Shown piece after piece: positions 8,255-17,464 of a stretch of 64,000 nucleotides of DNA. Position numbers and translations under genes: made by a program. The DNA is from CAVSXS01 sp963767715 (GTDB taxonomy: Bacteria; Chloroflexota; Ktedonobacteria; Ktedonobacterales; Ktedonobacteraceae). The notes beneath the pieces were generated by a model that saw only the letters and a program-made list of their open reading frames with translations, searched no databases and was not told the origin of the DNA. The number at the start of each line of letters is the position of its first letter. Within the stretch, counting starts at the first letter, position 1. The stretch is from contig CAVYFA010000007.1 of the NCBI GenBank assembly GCA_963767715.1, forward strand, positions 114,520 through 178,519, written 5' to 3'.

Positions 8255-9034
8255 ATGCCAACACTCGAACTCGAAACATGGCGCTGCGATATTGACGGAC
8301 ACCTGGCACGCCTGCGCATGAACCGCCCCGAGGCGCTCAACGCCGCCAACTGGGCCTGGGTACAGGACCTGGTCACGGCCACCGACTACCTGTCAAAAAA
8401 CAGCGAAACGCACGTCGTGATCGTCAGCGGTGAGGGCCGCGCCTTCTGCAGCGGCCTCGATACGAAGGAGTTAGCGAAAGGCAACCTCACCCGCGAATGG
8501 TTCGCTACCTGGGAAAAAGGCGTGATGGCGCTGGCCAACCTGGATGCCATTACCATCGCCGCCATTCACGGCTACTGTCTTGGCGGCGGCCTGCAAGTCG
8601 CGCTTGCCTGCGACCTGCGCATCGCCGCCACCGATGCTATCTTGAGCATCCCGGCTGTGCGAGAGGGCCTCGTCGCCGCGCTCGGCCCCATGCGCCTGGC
8701 CCGCATCATCGGTGCCGGCCCGGCCAAACGGCTTTGCCTGCTCGGCGAGCGTTTTTCAGCGCAGCAGGGTCAGGCGCTGGGCTTGATCGATGAGGTATAC
8801 GACCCGGCGGATCTCGAAGTAAGAGCCCTCATGCTCGCGCAAGAACTGCTCGTAATCCCCTTCACTGCGTTGAAGCAGACCAAGCGCCAGATCAACCGCG
8901 CATTCTACGAAGATGACGACACCTTGCTGCGCGACATGGTCGATGGTATGCAGGACTGCCTGCGCTCGCCAGAACACCAGGCAGTCATGAAAGCCTACAT
9001 CGAAGAACTGGCGCATAAAGGCAAACTGGCATAG
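8255..9034 (+). CDS. Enoyl-CoA hydratase/isomerase family protein
   Basis: About 259 aa of the crotonase fold. Visible are LARLRMNRPEALNAAN, the oxyanion-hole strands VSGEGRAFCSGLDTKEL and AAIHGYCLGGGLQVALACDLRIA, and IPAVREGLVAALG. In the active site, one of the two Glu residues of classic hydratases falls in the VREGL segment. The substrate is a CoA thioester, probably downstream of the decarboxylase and cyclase. The start is uncertain: ATG 8231 lacks a ribosome binding site, while ATG 8255 has AAGGAG 14 bases upstream and begins closer to the domain. Confidence 0.85.
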   Translation: MPTLELETWRCDIDGHLARLRMNRPEALNAANWAWVQDLVTATDYLSKNSETHVVIVSGEGRAFCSGLDTKELAKGNLTREWFATWEKGVMALANLDAITIAAIHGYCLGGGLQVALACDLRIAATDAILSIPAVREGLVAALGPMRLARIIGAGPAKRLCLLGERFSAQQGQALGLIDEVYDPADLEVRALMLAQELLVIPFTALKQTKRQINRAFYEDDDTLLRDMVDGMQDCLRSPEHQAVMKAYIEELAHKGKLA

Positions 9035-9235
9035 TCTTACCTTCATAGCATTGCATAGTACTAGAAAGCGAATTCTCTCATCGAAAAAGAGGCACGATTA
9101 CAGGCTATCGAGCGACAAATAGCGCGCCTGCGGCGCCGCCTGGCCGCTCTCGACAGCCGCAGCGACAACTACGGCTGGGCACGCGTCGCCATCTTCTTCG
9201 GTGGCCTCGCCCTCAGCATCCTGGCCTATTTCCTG

Positions 9236-10915
9236 GTGGGCTGGTGGCTTTTACTGCTCGGAGTGATCCTGACACTGGCCGCCTTCAGCGTCGTCGTGTA
9301 CTTTCACCGCCGCATTACTCGCAGCATCGCCCGCCACACGATCCTCCTGTATATCAAGTCCACCCAGTTGGCGCGCATACGGCTCGACTGGGAACACATC
9401 CCACCTGTTTCATCGAATGGCATTCGCACGGAACATCCCTTTGAAATCGATCTCGACATCTCAGGCAGGCACTCCCTGCACCAACTGCTCAACACTGCTG
9501 TCACACCGGATGGCAGCCAGCGATTACGCGAATGGCTGCTCTCTACCTGTCCCGACCCGGCTACTATCGCCGCCAGGCAGGCACTGGTACGCGAACTCGC
9601 ACCCCTGACCATCTTTCGTGATAAGCTGCTGATGAAATCCATGCTGGCTGCGCATAACCAGGGGTCGCAGTGGGAGGGAAAAAGGCTGCTGCTCTGGCTC
9701 GACGAACACCGTTCTTCCCCGCGGCTCCTGCCATTCCTCCTGCTCTCCACGGCGTTCTCGCTTACAACTCTCGTCCTGTTCTTGCTGAACCTGACTCTGC
9801 ATATTCCGCAGTTCTGGATTATCGCGCTGCTGCTCACCATCCTCTACCTGTTCGTCACAAAAGACCGGCGCGGCGACCTGTTCGACGACGCACACTACCT
9901 GGCTGACGCCCTATCCCAGCTCAGCATCATCTTCGACTACCTGGAAACCTATCGCTATGGGAAAAATGAGCATCTCAAAGCCTTATGCCGCCCATTCTCA
10001 GGCCAGCGTCCCTCGCTGATCCTGAAAAGTATCGCTCGCATCGCCTCAGCCGCGACGCTGCAAAAGAATATGCTGCTCTGGATCATCGTCAATGTTCTGG
10101 CCCCCTGGGATTTCTATATCGCCTATCGCTTTCAACATTACAAAGCGCTGGTAGCGGCGCAACTGCCGCTTTGGCTGAACACCTGGTTCGAGCTAGAGGC
10201 CCTGAATTCGCTCGCGGATTTCGCCTACCTCAACCCCGAATACACCCTCCCGCACATCGTCGAACTCCCTGGCGCTGGCGATCAACCGATTTTCCAGGCG
10301 CTGGGCCTGGGGCATCCGCTCATCCCAATGCAACACAAGGTGGTCAACGATTTCGTCATGAGCGCTCCGGGCGAAATCGATATCATCACCGGCTCCAACA
10401 TGTCCGGCAAAAGCACCTTTCTGCGCACGCTCGGCCTCAACCTCTGCCTGGCCTACGCCGGCGCCCCCGTGAACGCCAGGCTGTTCCGTACTCCCCTCTT
10501 CCGCCTCTTCTCTTGCATTCGCATCAGCGATTCCGTGACCGAAGGCTATTCCTACTTCTATGCCGAGGTGAAACGCCTCAAAGCGCTTCTGGACGAACTG
10601 GACTCGCCGAGCCCTTTACCGCTTTTCTTCCTGATCGACGAGATATTCAAAGGAACCAATAATCGCGAGCGTCTGATCGGCAGCGAGTCATACATTTCTG
10701 CCCTGGCCGGCCGCAACTGCCTGGGCGTTGTCTCCACGCACGACCTGGAGCTGGTCAGCCTGGCCAACAAATTGCCTCAGGTGAAGAACTACCATTTTCG
10801 GGAAGATGTCGTAGATGGGCATATGGTCTTCGACTACGTGCTGCGCGAAGGACCAAGCCCGACGACTAACGCCCTGAAGATCATGCAGATGGAAGGGCTA
10901 CCAGTTGATTTTTAA
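9236..10915 (+). CDS. Membrane-associated MutS-like ATPase (MutS domain V protein)
   Basis: 559 aa from the first usable start, a GTG at 9236. The C-terminal third is a MutS ATPase: Walker A GSNMSGKSTFLRTLG, then ...SYFYAEVKRLK, Walker B LFFLIDEIFKGTNNRER, and GVVSTHDLEL. The N-terminal half has two hydrophobic pairs (near the start, and about residues 165-205) and lacks the mismatch-recognition domain, so this is a membrane MutS homologue of unknown job, not repair MutS. Coding character continues in frame upstream to about 9065 (EKEARLQAIERQIARLRRRL... as a coiled coil), but that stretch contains no ATG, GTG or TTG. The true start may be a non-standard codon such as ATC 9080, or a mutation has removed it. 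Confidence 0.8.
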   Translation: MGWWLLLLGVILTLAAFSVVVYFHRRITRSIARHTILLYIKSTQLARIRLDWEHIPPVSSNGIRTEHPFEIDLDISGRHSLHQLLNTAVTPDGSQRLREWLLSTCPDPATIAARQALVRELAPLTIFRDKLLMKSMLAAHNQGSQWEGKRLLLWLDEHRSSPRLLPFLLLSTAFSLTTLVLFLLNLTLHIPQFWIIALLLTILYLFVTKDRRGDLFDDAHYLADALSQLSIIFDYLETYRYGKNEHLKALCRPFSGQRPSLILKSIARIASAATLQKNMLLWIIVNVLAPWDFYIAYRFQHYKALVAAQLPLWLNTWFELEALNSLADFAYLNPEYTLPHIVELPGAGDQPIFQALGLGHPLIPMQHKVVNDFVMSAPGEIDIITGSNMSGKSTFLRTLGLNLCLAYAGAPVNARLFRTPLFRLFSCIRISDSVTEGYSYFYAEVKRLKALLDELDSPSPLPLFFLIDEIFKGTNNRERLIGSESYISALAGRNCLGVVSTHDLELVSLANKLPQVKNYHFREDVVDGHMVFDYVLREGPSPTTNALKIMQMEGLPVDF

Positions 10916-10999
10916 CACCTGGAATTGCGCACGCACTGCTTTTTGTTTAGAATAGCAATAGAAGAATACTCGCATTCCGAGGACAATAAGGAGAATCCG

Positions 11000-11242
11000 A
11001 TGAACGATACAGAAATCCTGCACCATATCACAGAACTCGTCAACGAAGAGCATCAACTGATGCAGCAGTCTGAAGGAGTCGGCCTCGACGATGAGCAGCG
11101 CGAGCGCATGAAGCAGCTCGAAGTGAGCCTCGATCAATGCTGGGACCTGCTGCGCCAGCGCCGCGCCCGCCGCGAATTCCAGCTCAACCCCGATGAGGCC
11201 AACGTTCGCCCCGAGACAATTGTGGAGCATTACCAGCAGTAG
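11000..11242 (+). CDS. DUF2630 family protein
   Basis: A protein of 80 aa, all helical by appearance, typical of DUF2630: ILHHITELVNEEHQL near the N-terminus and LEVSLDQCWDLLRQRRARREF near the C-terminus, followed by NPDEANVRP. Function unknown in this family, which is found mainly in Actinobacteria and Chloroflexota. ATG 11000 is preceded by AAGGAG. It lies 84 bp behind the MutS-like gene and may be in the same unit. Convergent with the kinase-like gene. Confidence 0.85.
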   Translation: MNDTEILHHITELVNEEHQLMQQSEGVGLDDEQRERMKQLEVSLDQCWDLLRQRRARREFQLNPDEANVRPETIVEHYQQ

Positions 11243-11314
11243 CGCTCTGGTCCTCAGACCGCGCCACAAAGATCAGCGACCTGCCACTGCCACGTACGAT
11301 AAAGCAATGACGCC

Positions 11315-13387
11315 TTAAAATTCCGGCCCGGGCAGATGCGACAGCAGCACCCCGGTGCTGAGCATAGCGATGGGCGCCACGCCGGAAAGCAGCAGCGTAT
11401 TCGTCTCCTGCTGGCCTGAGAGAAACTGTATCCACGCCTGCGCCTGCTCGCTCACCCCACTCTGTGTATAAATATGCTCGACGCTCCAGAAGGGATAGGT
11501 GTTGCTCGCGAGCGCCTGGATGCTGGCCGTTACCCCGTCGATCGCCAGTTGCTGCACATTCGCCGAAGACAGCGCCGACACGGGCACATAGCTGATCGCC
11601 CCGTGCGTCTGCGCAACGCGCTGCATCGTCAGGCTTGGATTATCTTTCTTCATGACAATGCCTGGCACTTGCGCCTGCGCGCCATTCAACACAAATGCGC
11701 GAAAAATTGCGTTAATCGAGGCATTGGCCGGAGGAAAAATCACAACGATGGGTTCATTCGGGCCCCCAACCTGCGACCAGTTGGTGATCTGTCCCGCGTA
11801 AATTCCCTGTATCTCGGCGCTGCTGAGCCCTGACAGCGAGACATCCGGGCTGGCAATCAGCGTATAGAGCAGCGCGGCGATAGGATGATCGACCAGGTTG
11901 CGCCCTGCCGTCGCGGTCAGGTCGGTAACTGCCAGATCGATGCGCCCGCGCTGCACGAGATTGAGCGCCCGGCTGCCATCGCTGTGCAGCGTGATGTTCA
12001 ACCCCGGACAGCCGGCCAGGTAATCCTGATTGACCTGCGCAAGTACGGGCGCGAGGTAAGGCGACCCATCGATGGCCATTTTGCCACTGCTACAGAGCAG
12101 CGGCGCGGGCGTCGCAGTGCTGACTGGTGTCGGCGTTACCCCGCTGATGGGCGTCACCGTCGCCGTCGCTGTCGGTGTTGTACCCGGCCTGGGCTTGCCC
12201 TTCCCGTGCGTTGGCGGTAAATTCGTGCCACTCCCACCGCTTGCGCTGGCTACCGGGCTGGGTGTAGCCGGCGGGACAGGAGTGGCACTCGTCACGGGAC
12301 CCATATGCAATCCCCCGGCGCCATTTATCAGGTGAATCGGGAGCAAAGGCAGATTCCCCAGGTGAAAGGGTGTGGACGCAAAAAAGATCAGAACGCCGGC
12401 CAGTCCTGCCAGCACAACCATCACCGAGGTCAGCGTCACGACTCGCGACCAGATCGAGGGGGGCTGCCCCACGTGACCGCCGCGTCCCTGTATGCGCCGG
12501 CGTGGCATGATCGTTTGCCTGGTGGCAATCACGGGCGGCGCCTCATCCTTCACCAGCGCCGACAGCAGCGCGTTCGAAAGCGAGCTGGCCGTAGGGAAGC
12601 GCGCCGCCGGGGTTTTAGCCAGCGCGACGCGCACCACCATTTCCACCGCCTCGGGCATATCGTGGCACAGCGCGCGCAGCGATGGGATCGGCTCGTTCGC
12701 ATGGCTCAGCGCGGTCTCTCCCGCGTCCTTTCCCTGGTAAGGCAACTGCCCGGTGAACAAACGAAAGAGCAGCACGCCCAGCGCGTAGATATCGCTGGAG
12801 GGCGACATCATCCCTACCGACTGTTCCGGTGCGACATACGAGGCGTTCCCTTCCTCAACCTGCGCTACTGCGGCATCGGCCTCCTGGGTGATGCGCTTCA
12901 TGCCAAAGTTGGTGAGCAGCACATCATCCTCGCCCCGCAGCAAAATGCTCGATGGCTGGATGTTGCCGTGCACTATCCCACGCTCATGCGCATAATCCAG
13001 GGCATCGCACAACTGCTTCGTCCAGCGCACCGCGAGCGGAACGGGTAGGGCAGCGCCCCCGTTCTCACGCTCCCAACGCGTCAAAAATTGGTCAAGCGTC
13101 TCGACCTCCAGCGCCTCTGTAACGCTATACAGCAGGCCATCGCCCGCGCCGAACTCGATCAGCGGCTGGATATGCTCGTGCCGGCACCGCCAGACCTTCT
13201 CCACCTCTTCCATGAAATGCTCTTGGAACCCGGTGATATCAGGAAAGGCTGGGCGAAAGATGCGCAGCAGGACATCGCACCCACCGCGCTCGGTTGGGCG
13301 CGCGCGATAGGTCTCCACCATGCCTTCGTGTTCCAGGCATTCTAATAAGAAATAGTTGCCTACCATCACCCCAGCAAGTTCTGCCAT
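11315..13387 (-). CDS. Ser/Thr kinase-like (probable pseudokinase) fused to PstS-like binding domain
   Basis: A protein of 690 aa. Kinase-like domain at residues 10-280, one membrane segment at about 316-338, a Pro/Thr/Ser linker at 365-430, then an extracellular domain (432-690) resembling phosphate-binding PstS (IDGSPYLAPVLAQ...IQGIYAGQITNWSQVGGPN). The catalytic residues are degenerate: the VAIK Lys is Arg42, the HRD loop is HGN (140-142), and DFG is NFG (160-162). APEQS and the F-helix DIYALG are kept. It is therefore probably catalytically dead and may act as a ligand-responsive scaffold. GGAGGGG precedes the ATG. It lies 31 bp behind a similar upstream gene on the same strand, so the two are likely one operon. 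Confidence 0.85.
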   Translation of the reverse strand: MAELAGVMVGNYFLLECLEHEGMVETYRARPTERGGCDVLLRIFRPAFPDITGFQEHFMEEVEKVWRCRHEHIQPLIEFGAGDGLLYSVTEALEVETLDQFLTRWERENGGAALPVPLAVRWTKQLCDALDYAHERGIVHGNIQPSSILLRGEDDVLLTNFGMKRITQEADAAVAQVEEGNASYVAPEQSVGMMSPSSDIYALGVLLFRLFTGQLPYQGKDAGETALSHANEPIPSLRALCHDMPEAVEMVVRVALAKTPAARFPTASSLSNALLSALVKDEAPPVIATRQTIMPRRRIQGRGGHVGQPPSIWSRVVTLTSVMVVLAGLAGVLIFFASTPFHLGNLPLLPIHLINGAGGLHMGPVTSATPVPPATPSPVASASGGSGTNLPPTHGKGKPRPGTTPTATATVTPISGVTPTPVSTATPAPLLCSSGKMAIDGSPYLAPVLAQVNQDYLAGCPGLNITLHSDGSRALNLVQRGRIDLAVTDLTATAGRNLVDHPIAALLYTLIASPDVSLSGLSSAEIQGIYAGQITNWSQVGGPNEPIVVIFPPANASINAIFRAFVLNGAQAQVPGIVMKKDNPSLTMQRVAQTHGAISYVPVSALSSANVQQLAIDGVTASIQALASNTYPFWSVEHIYTQSGVSEQAQAWIQFLSGQQETNTLLLSGVAPIAMLSTGVLLSHLPGPEF

Positions 13388-13418
13388 AGTGCGTCTTTCC
13401 CCTCCAGGAAATAAACTA

Positions 13419-15923
13419 TCAGATTGTCGGCGCCGGTAAATGGCTCCTGAGCGCCGCGGTTGACATATTCGCGTAGGGAACAGCCCCGCTTGTCCCGAAA
13501 TCATTCACGCTCAGTGAGTCGAGACAAAAGCTGATGAACGATAACGCTACCCCCTGGGCGGACTGTTCAGTATACAGGTGTTCGATGCTCCAGTACGGAT
13601 ACGCGCCGCTCTCCACCGTCTGCACAGTTGCACCTATGCCGTTGATTGAGATGCCCTGTGCGGAGCCGCCTGGGGTGGGCGCAGCGGCCAGGGACATGTA
13701 GGTGATGCCGCCCGAGACGTTCTGCACGCTCGCCGCCGTAGAAATGCCGCTGATCGATTGAGCCGTGCCGTGCAGCACATATGTCTCGAAGATCGTGCGC
13801 ATCGTTGACCCCGCCGGCTGCGTCATAACCTCGACCGGCTCATTCGACCCTCCCACCTGTGACCAGTTGGTAATGCGGCCCGTGTATATGCCCTGCAGTT
13901 GTGCAGTCGTAAGGTTCGCGACCTGGGTATCAGCATTCACAACCACCGCGAAGATCAGGGCCGCCACCTGGTAATCCACCAGTCCCGGGCGTCCCGACGA
14001 TGGCAGGTCGGAATAGGCCATGCCAACGCTGCCGTTCATCAACCCGTTCAAGCCAGTCTGGCTGTCGTCAGGGTTAAAGGAAAAAGTGACGCTGTTCGCA
14101 CACTGGTTGTTATAATCGCTGGTCAACTGCGAAATGGCCGGGGTAAAGCTGGCTGAGCCATCCATAGCAAGCGCGCCGGACGTGCAGGAAAACGACGGCA
14201 CGGCTGGATTCGTCGGAATAGTCACCGGCGTTGGGCTCGGGTTTGGCGCTGGCCGCGCGGTCGCCGCGGCGGTTGCCGTCGCAGCGCCTGGCGATGGCGA
14301 AATGCTGGCGCGCGGCGTCGCAGTCTTCGACCCCGCTGCTGGTGTCGCTAAGCCCACCTGGGTTGTCGTCGCAACCGGCGAGGCGTGCTGTGCGCCACCT
14401 GACGGCCCTGGAAACAGAAACGAAGAGAGCAATGCGCCTAACAGCCCGATCAAAAGCAAGATCACCACCAGGATCGGCAGCAGTTTCTTGCGCCACCCCC
14501 TCTCTCCATTTGCATCCTTGCCGGCCTTCCCGCCCTTAACCACGGGAGGAATACTCTCAGGCGACCCCTTCTTCGTCTCCGTCACAGCATCGCCAGCCGC
14601 AACAAGCGCCGCAGAAATAGGCGCGATAGCAGCATGGGAGGTGGGCTCCTCCGCCGTGATGGGCATACTCTGCAAATAATCGGCAGCGGTCAAGGGCACC
14701 GATCCGACCTGCTCTTTGCCAATCGGCGACCACTCGAGCGGATCTACCGACCAGAACAGGTGGGTTCCGGCATTATTGTCATCCTGCAAGAAGCTCTTCT
14801 GGCCCTCTCCTCCTTGCGGTCCTTGCGTACCAACGTTCTCTGTATAGATTGATTCACGAGCAGGCGACATCTGCTGCAACGGCGTCTCAAACAGCCCGGA
14901 GTGGCTGAACTGCTCCGTCGGGCCGGGAGCCGGCGTATCCACCGGTGCGGGCGCGCCAGATGAGTTGGTCGTCATAGGTGCCTGCGCGGGGGCTGGTTGA
15001 TTGGCAGCATAACCACTCGCGGTAAAGGACATGCTATGCGTCAACTCGCGTGTAATGGCCGGTACCGCCCTGGCCACCGGCGATGCCACCGGCGCAAGCG
15101 TCACCGCCGCCTGCAGCGCCTCACCAAACTCCTTCACCGAGGCGTAGCGGTCATCTGAACGCTTCTGCATGGCTGTTTGCAGGACGCTATCGACAGCATC
15201 CGAGATGCTCGGATCGATGGAACGCGCCAAAGGTGCCTGCAGGCGTACATGCTTGAGCAGCACCTCTACAGGAGTTTGCCCGGTGAAAGGCGGCTGGCCG
15301 GTCAGGATGCGGAAGAGCAGCGCGCCCAGCGCGTAGATATCGCTGGCCCGTCGCAGCACACCAAGCGACTGCTCCGGCGCGGCGTACTCCGCCGAACCCC
15401 AGCCAATGCGCGTCAGTGATTGCTGGCTGTCGTCATAGCCGCGCACAATGCCGAAGTCGGCCAGCAGCATGCGCCCGTCGGTCCCCACCAACACATTCGA
15501 AAGCTTGATGTTGCCATGGATCACATCGCGTTCGTGCGCATATTGCACCGCGCTGCACAACTGCTGCATGATCGGCAGCGCCTGCATTGCGGAAAACTTG
15601 CCGCCTACCAGGTTCAGCAGATTACCGAGCGTGCCGCTTTCAACATACGGCATAACGGAGTACAGCAACTCCTCACCCTCGCCAAACTCCAGAAACGGCA
15701 GGATATTGGCATGCTCAAACTGGCCGATCTTCTCCGCCTCCGTCATAAAATACTCGCGGAAAGACTGTCGCTGTGCATAACCCGGCCGGAAAACCTTGAC
15801 AGCTACCTCATAATTCCCATCACCCACATGCCGCCCGCGATAAACATCCGCCACCCCTCCTCTACTGATACATTGCTCGAGCAGAAAATCACTCAATTGC
15901 ACGCCTTCAAGAAGATCAGACAT
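13419..15923 (-). CDS. Ser/Thr kinase-like protein with PstS-like extracellular domain
   Basis: A protein of 834 aa with the same plan as the downstream gene: kinase domain at 10-275, a long disordered Pro/Ala linker (275-475), membrane helix 481-504, a Thr/Pro-rich stalk, and a PstS-like domain from about 585 (LAMDGSASFTPAISQLTSDYN, LQGIYTGRITNWSQVGGSN, QPAGSTMRTIFE). The VAIK Lys (AVKVF, Lys43) and DFG (156-158) are present, but the HRD motif is HGN (136-138), so the catalytic Asp is Asn. Activity may be low or absent. An external ligand, perhaps an anion, could be sensed by the C-terminal domain. The ATG at 15923 has GGGGTG seven bases upstream; ATG 15944 is an alternative. Confidence 0.85.
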   Translation of the reverse strand: MSDLLEGVQLSDFLLEQCISRGGVADVYRGRHVGDGNYEVAVKVFRPGYAQRQSFREYFMTEAEKIGQFEHANILPFLEFGEGEELLYSVMPYVESGTLGNLLNLVGGKFSAMQALPIMQQLCSAVQYAHERDVIHGNIKLSNVLVGTDGRMLLADFGIVRGYDDSQQSLTRIGWGSAEYAAPEQSLGVLRRASDIYALGALLFRILTGQPPFTGQTPVEVLLKHVRLQAPLARSIDPSISDAVDSVLQTAMQKRSDDRYASVKEFGEALQAAVTLAPVASPVARAVPAITRELTHSMSFTASGYAANQPAPAQAPMTTNSSGAPAPVDTPAPGPTEQFSHSGLFETPLQQMSPARESIYTENVGTQGPQGGEGQKSFLQDDNNAGTHLFWSVDPLEWSPIGKEQVGSVPLTAADYLQSMPITAEEPTSHAAIAPISAALVAAGDAVTETKKGSPESIPPVVKGGKAGKDANGERGWRKKLLPILVVILLLIGLLGALLSSFLFPGPSGGAQHASPVATTTQVGLATPAAGSKTATPRASISPSPGAATATAAATARPAPNPSPTPVTIPTNPAVPSFSCTSGALAMDGSASFTPAISQLTSDYNNQCANSVTFSFNPDDSQTGLNGLMNGSVGMAYSDLPSSGRPGLVDYQVAALIFAVVVNADTQVANLTTAQLQGIYTGRITNWSQVGGSNEPVEVMTQPAGSTMRTIFETYVLHGTAQSISGISTAASVQNVSGGITYMSLAAAPTPGGSAQGISINGIGATVQTVESGAYPYWSIEHLYTEQSAQGVALSFISFCLDSLSVNDFGTSGAVPYANMSTAALRSHLPAPTI

Positions 15924-16051
15924 AAGACACCCCACGATAATCATTAGATGATTTCAGTTCATCGAACTAAACGCGAGGTGTGCAAATTTTCGGAGAATCG
16001 GCATGGAGGGCGGGAAACGAGCGTGGAAGACTCCCCAGAAGTACTATCAAC

Positions 16052-16366
16052 TCACAAATGCAGCCCCAGGATCAACACGATCGTCAGCATGTGGAGAAGC
16101 TGATCGACCCAGATCGGCCCGATCAGCTTATATCTCGACTTAAGCGGATCGATCACGAAATGGGTGCCAAAGAGGATAGCCAGCGCGATAAACGAAGGAT
16201 GCGCGAAGAGGATGAAAACAGCCGTATACGTTGCGCAGTGGTAAAAATTGACCTCCCAGCTCTTGCCCTTCTCGACACTCATCCAGGTGCTCTGAAAAGC
16301 AAAATCTCCCACAAAATGGCAGGCCAACCAGATGAGCAGTGTCGTCACATTGATCGATAACAGCAT
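16052..16366 (-). CDS. DUF3307-type small membrane protein
   Basis: A protein of 104 aa with three or four membrane helices. It shows the DUF3307 pattern: LACHFVGDFAFQS in the first helix, GTHFVIDPLKSRYKL in the middle, and WVDQLLHMLTIVLIL at the end (conserved His/Asp residues inside helices). Function unknown; the family is often close to phage or regulatory genes. ATG 16366 was chosen because GAGGAGG precedes it at good spacing, although the frame is open further upstream. Confidence 0.7.
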   Translation of the reverse strand: MLLSINVTTLLIWLACHFVGDFAFQSTWMSVEKGKSWEVNFYHCATYTAVFILFAHPSFIALAILFGTHFVIDPLKSRYKLIGPIWVDQLLHMLTIVLILGLHL

Positions 16367-16736
16367 CCGCGCCTCCTCATAATATATCCATCTCACTTTA
16401 GTATAGGAGGCCAGAGGCACCTGAACAATGAGCCACTACTTAGTCAAAGTGTGATCTACCCCACACTTCTTCACTTATCGACTATTCTTTTATTCTTTTC
16501 TGATACAACATTCCCCTTGTAATGCATTCATAAAATCAGTATACTTGTATTGATAGCGATCAATCCATATCGGTTCCTTTAGTATTCGCATGATTATGCA
16601 TCTTGACAAATACATCCCGCCAACCGTAGGGCCCGATTGATCGTGGCCACCGCCGATTTATCGGCCTTCGGTGGAGGTTATAATGTCCGCCTTAATTGGT
16701 TAATCTGCACAAGCGCAGAGAGAGGTCAGGTGACAC
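16367..16736. other. 370-bp intergenic region with conserved element
   Basis: Divergent region between the DUF3307 gene and the membrane protein gene. It is more AT-rich than its surroundings up to about 16600. From 16651 to 16709 it carries an element shared with 20995-21052. No other gene seen. Confidence 0.6.
16651..16709 (+). promoter_or_regulatory. Conserved intergenic element, copy 1
   Basis: CGCCGATTTATCGGCC (an imperfect palindrome), a GGTGGAGG-type stretch, then ATGTCCGC and AATTGGTTAATCTGCA. The same order of words appears at 20995-21052 with similar spacing, both upstream of plus-strand membrane or transport genes. The spacing to the next start here is only about 28 bp, so it may be a leader or promoter element. 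Confidence 0.5.
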
Positions 16737-17432
16737 GTGACTACACAAAGTAAAAGTACCGGGTTTATCATCGCTCTGATCGGAGGCGTTGTAGCGCTAA
16801 TCGCCTTTTTCGCCATGCCGTTTGTGACTGCTTTCAACTACTTGTCCGCCACGGCACCGCAGCTTATTAGTCTGGCAACGCAGTATAGTAGCAGTTCTTA
16901 TAGCACTTCATCCAATGGTCAGGCGGTCGTCATTCTCTGGCTCGCGCCGGTACTGGCCGGGGTAGCCGCGCTCCTAGCTGCATTACAGTTTCGGAGCACA
17001 GCACAGGCATCATCAAAACGAGCCGCTGGCGGATGGCTGCTCGCTCTCGGCATTCTAGGGGCACTCTTCTACCTGGGAATTCTCCTTTATATAAACTCGC
17101 TTTTTTACAACTCCTCTTCCTCCAGCTACAACGGCCCATCAGTGTTTTCCTTCCTCGGCGCAGGCTTCTGGATATACGTCATTTCGATGGTAGGTGTTAT
17201 CGTTGGCGGTGCAATGGGGTTGAGCGCTACGAAATCAGCGCCTTTTATCGCTGTGCCCCCAACACCTTTTTCAACCTACCAGCAGCCACCGACTCAATAT
17301 CCACCTTACCAGCAGCAGCAGCCACCACCCCAGTATCCACCGAGCCAGCAGCCATGGTCGCCTCCACCGCAATTCCCACCATCCCCCCATCCGCCGGGAT
17401 CATCCAAGTGGCCACCGACGCAGCCGCAATAG
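16737..17432 (+). CDS. Four-helix membrane protein with Pro/Gln-rich tail
   Basis: A protein of 231 aa. Hydrophobic segments at about residues 8-30, 60-82, 97-118 and 137-160 suggest four membrane helices with a Ser/Tyr-rich loop after the first. The final 65 residues are a low-complexity tail rich in Pro, Gln and Tyr (TQYPPYQQQQPPPQYPP...), probably cytoplasmic and disordered. Not recognised as a named family. The start is GTG 16737 with GAGAGGTCAGG upstream. Convergent with the O-antigen ligase gene. Confidence 0.7.
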   Translation: MTTQSKSTGFIIALIGGVVALIAFFAMPFVTAFNYLSATAPQLISLATQYSSSSYSTSSNGQAVVILWLAPVLAGVAALLAALQFRSTAQASSKRAAGGWLLALGILGALFYLGILLYINSLFYNSSSSSYNGPSVFSFLGAGFWIYVISMVGVIVGGAMGLSATKSAPFIAVPPTPFSTYQQPPTQYPPYQQQQPPPQYPPSQQPWSPPPQFPPSPHPPGSSKWPPTQPQ

Positions 17433-17464
17433 CTAGATAATCACCCGAAGGTGCGGGTCTGCCA

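Noticed and set aside
11474..12335. Several plus-strand frames across the first kinase-like gene
   Set aside because: Shadows of the minus-strand coding sequence; no ribosome binding sites or domain patterns.
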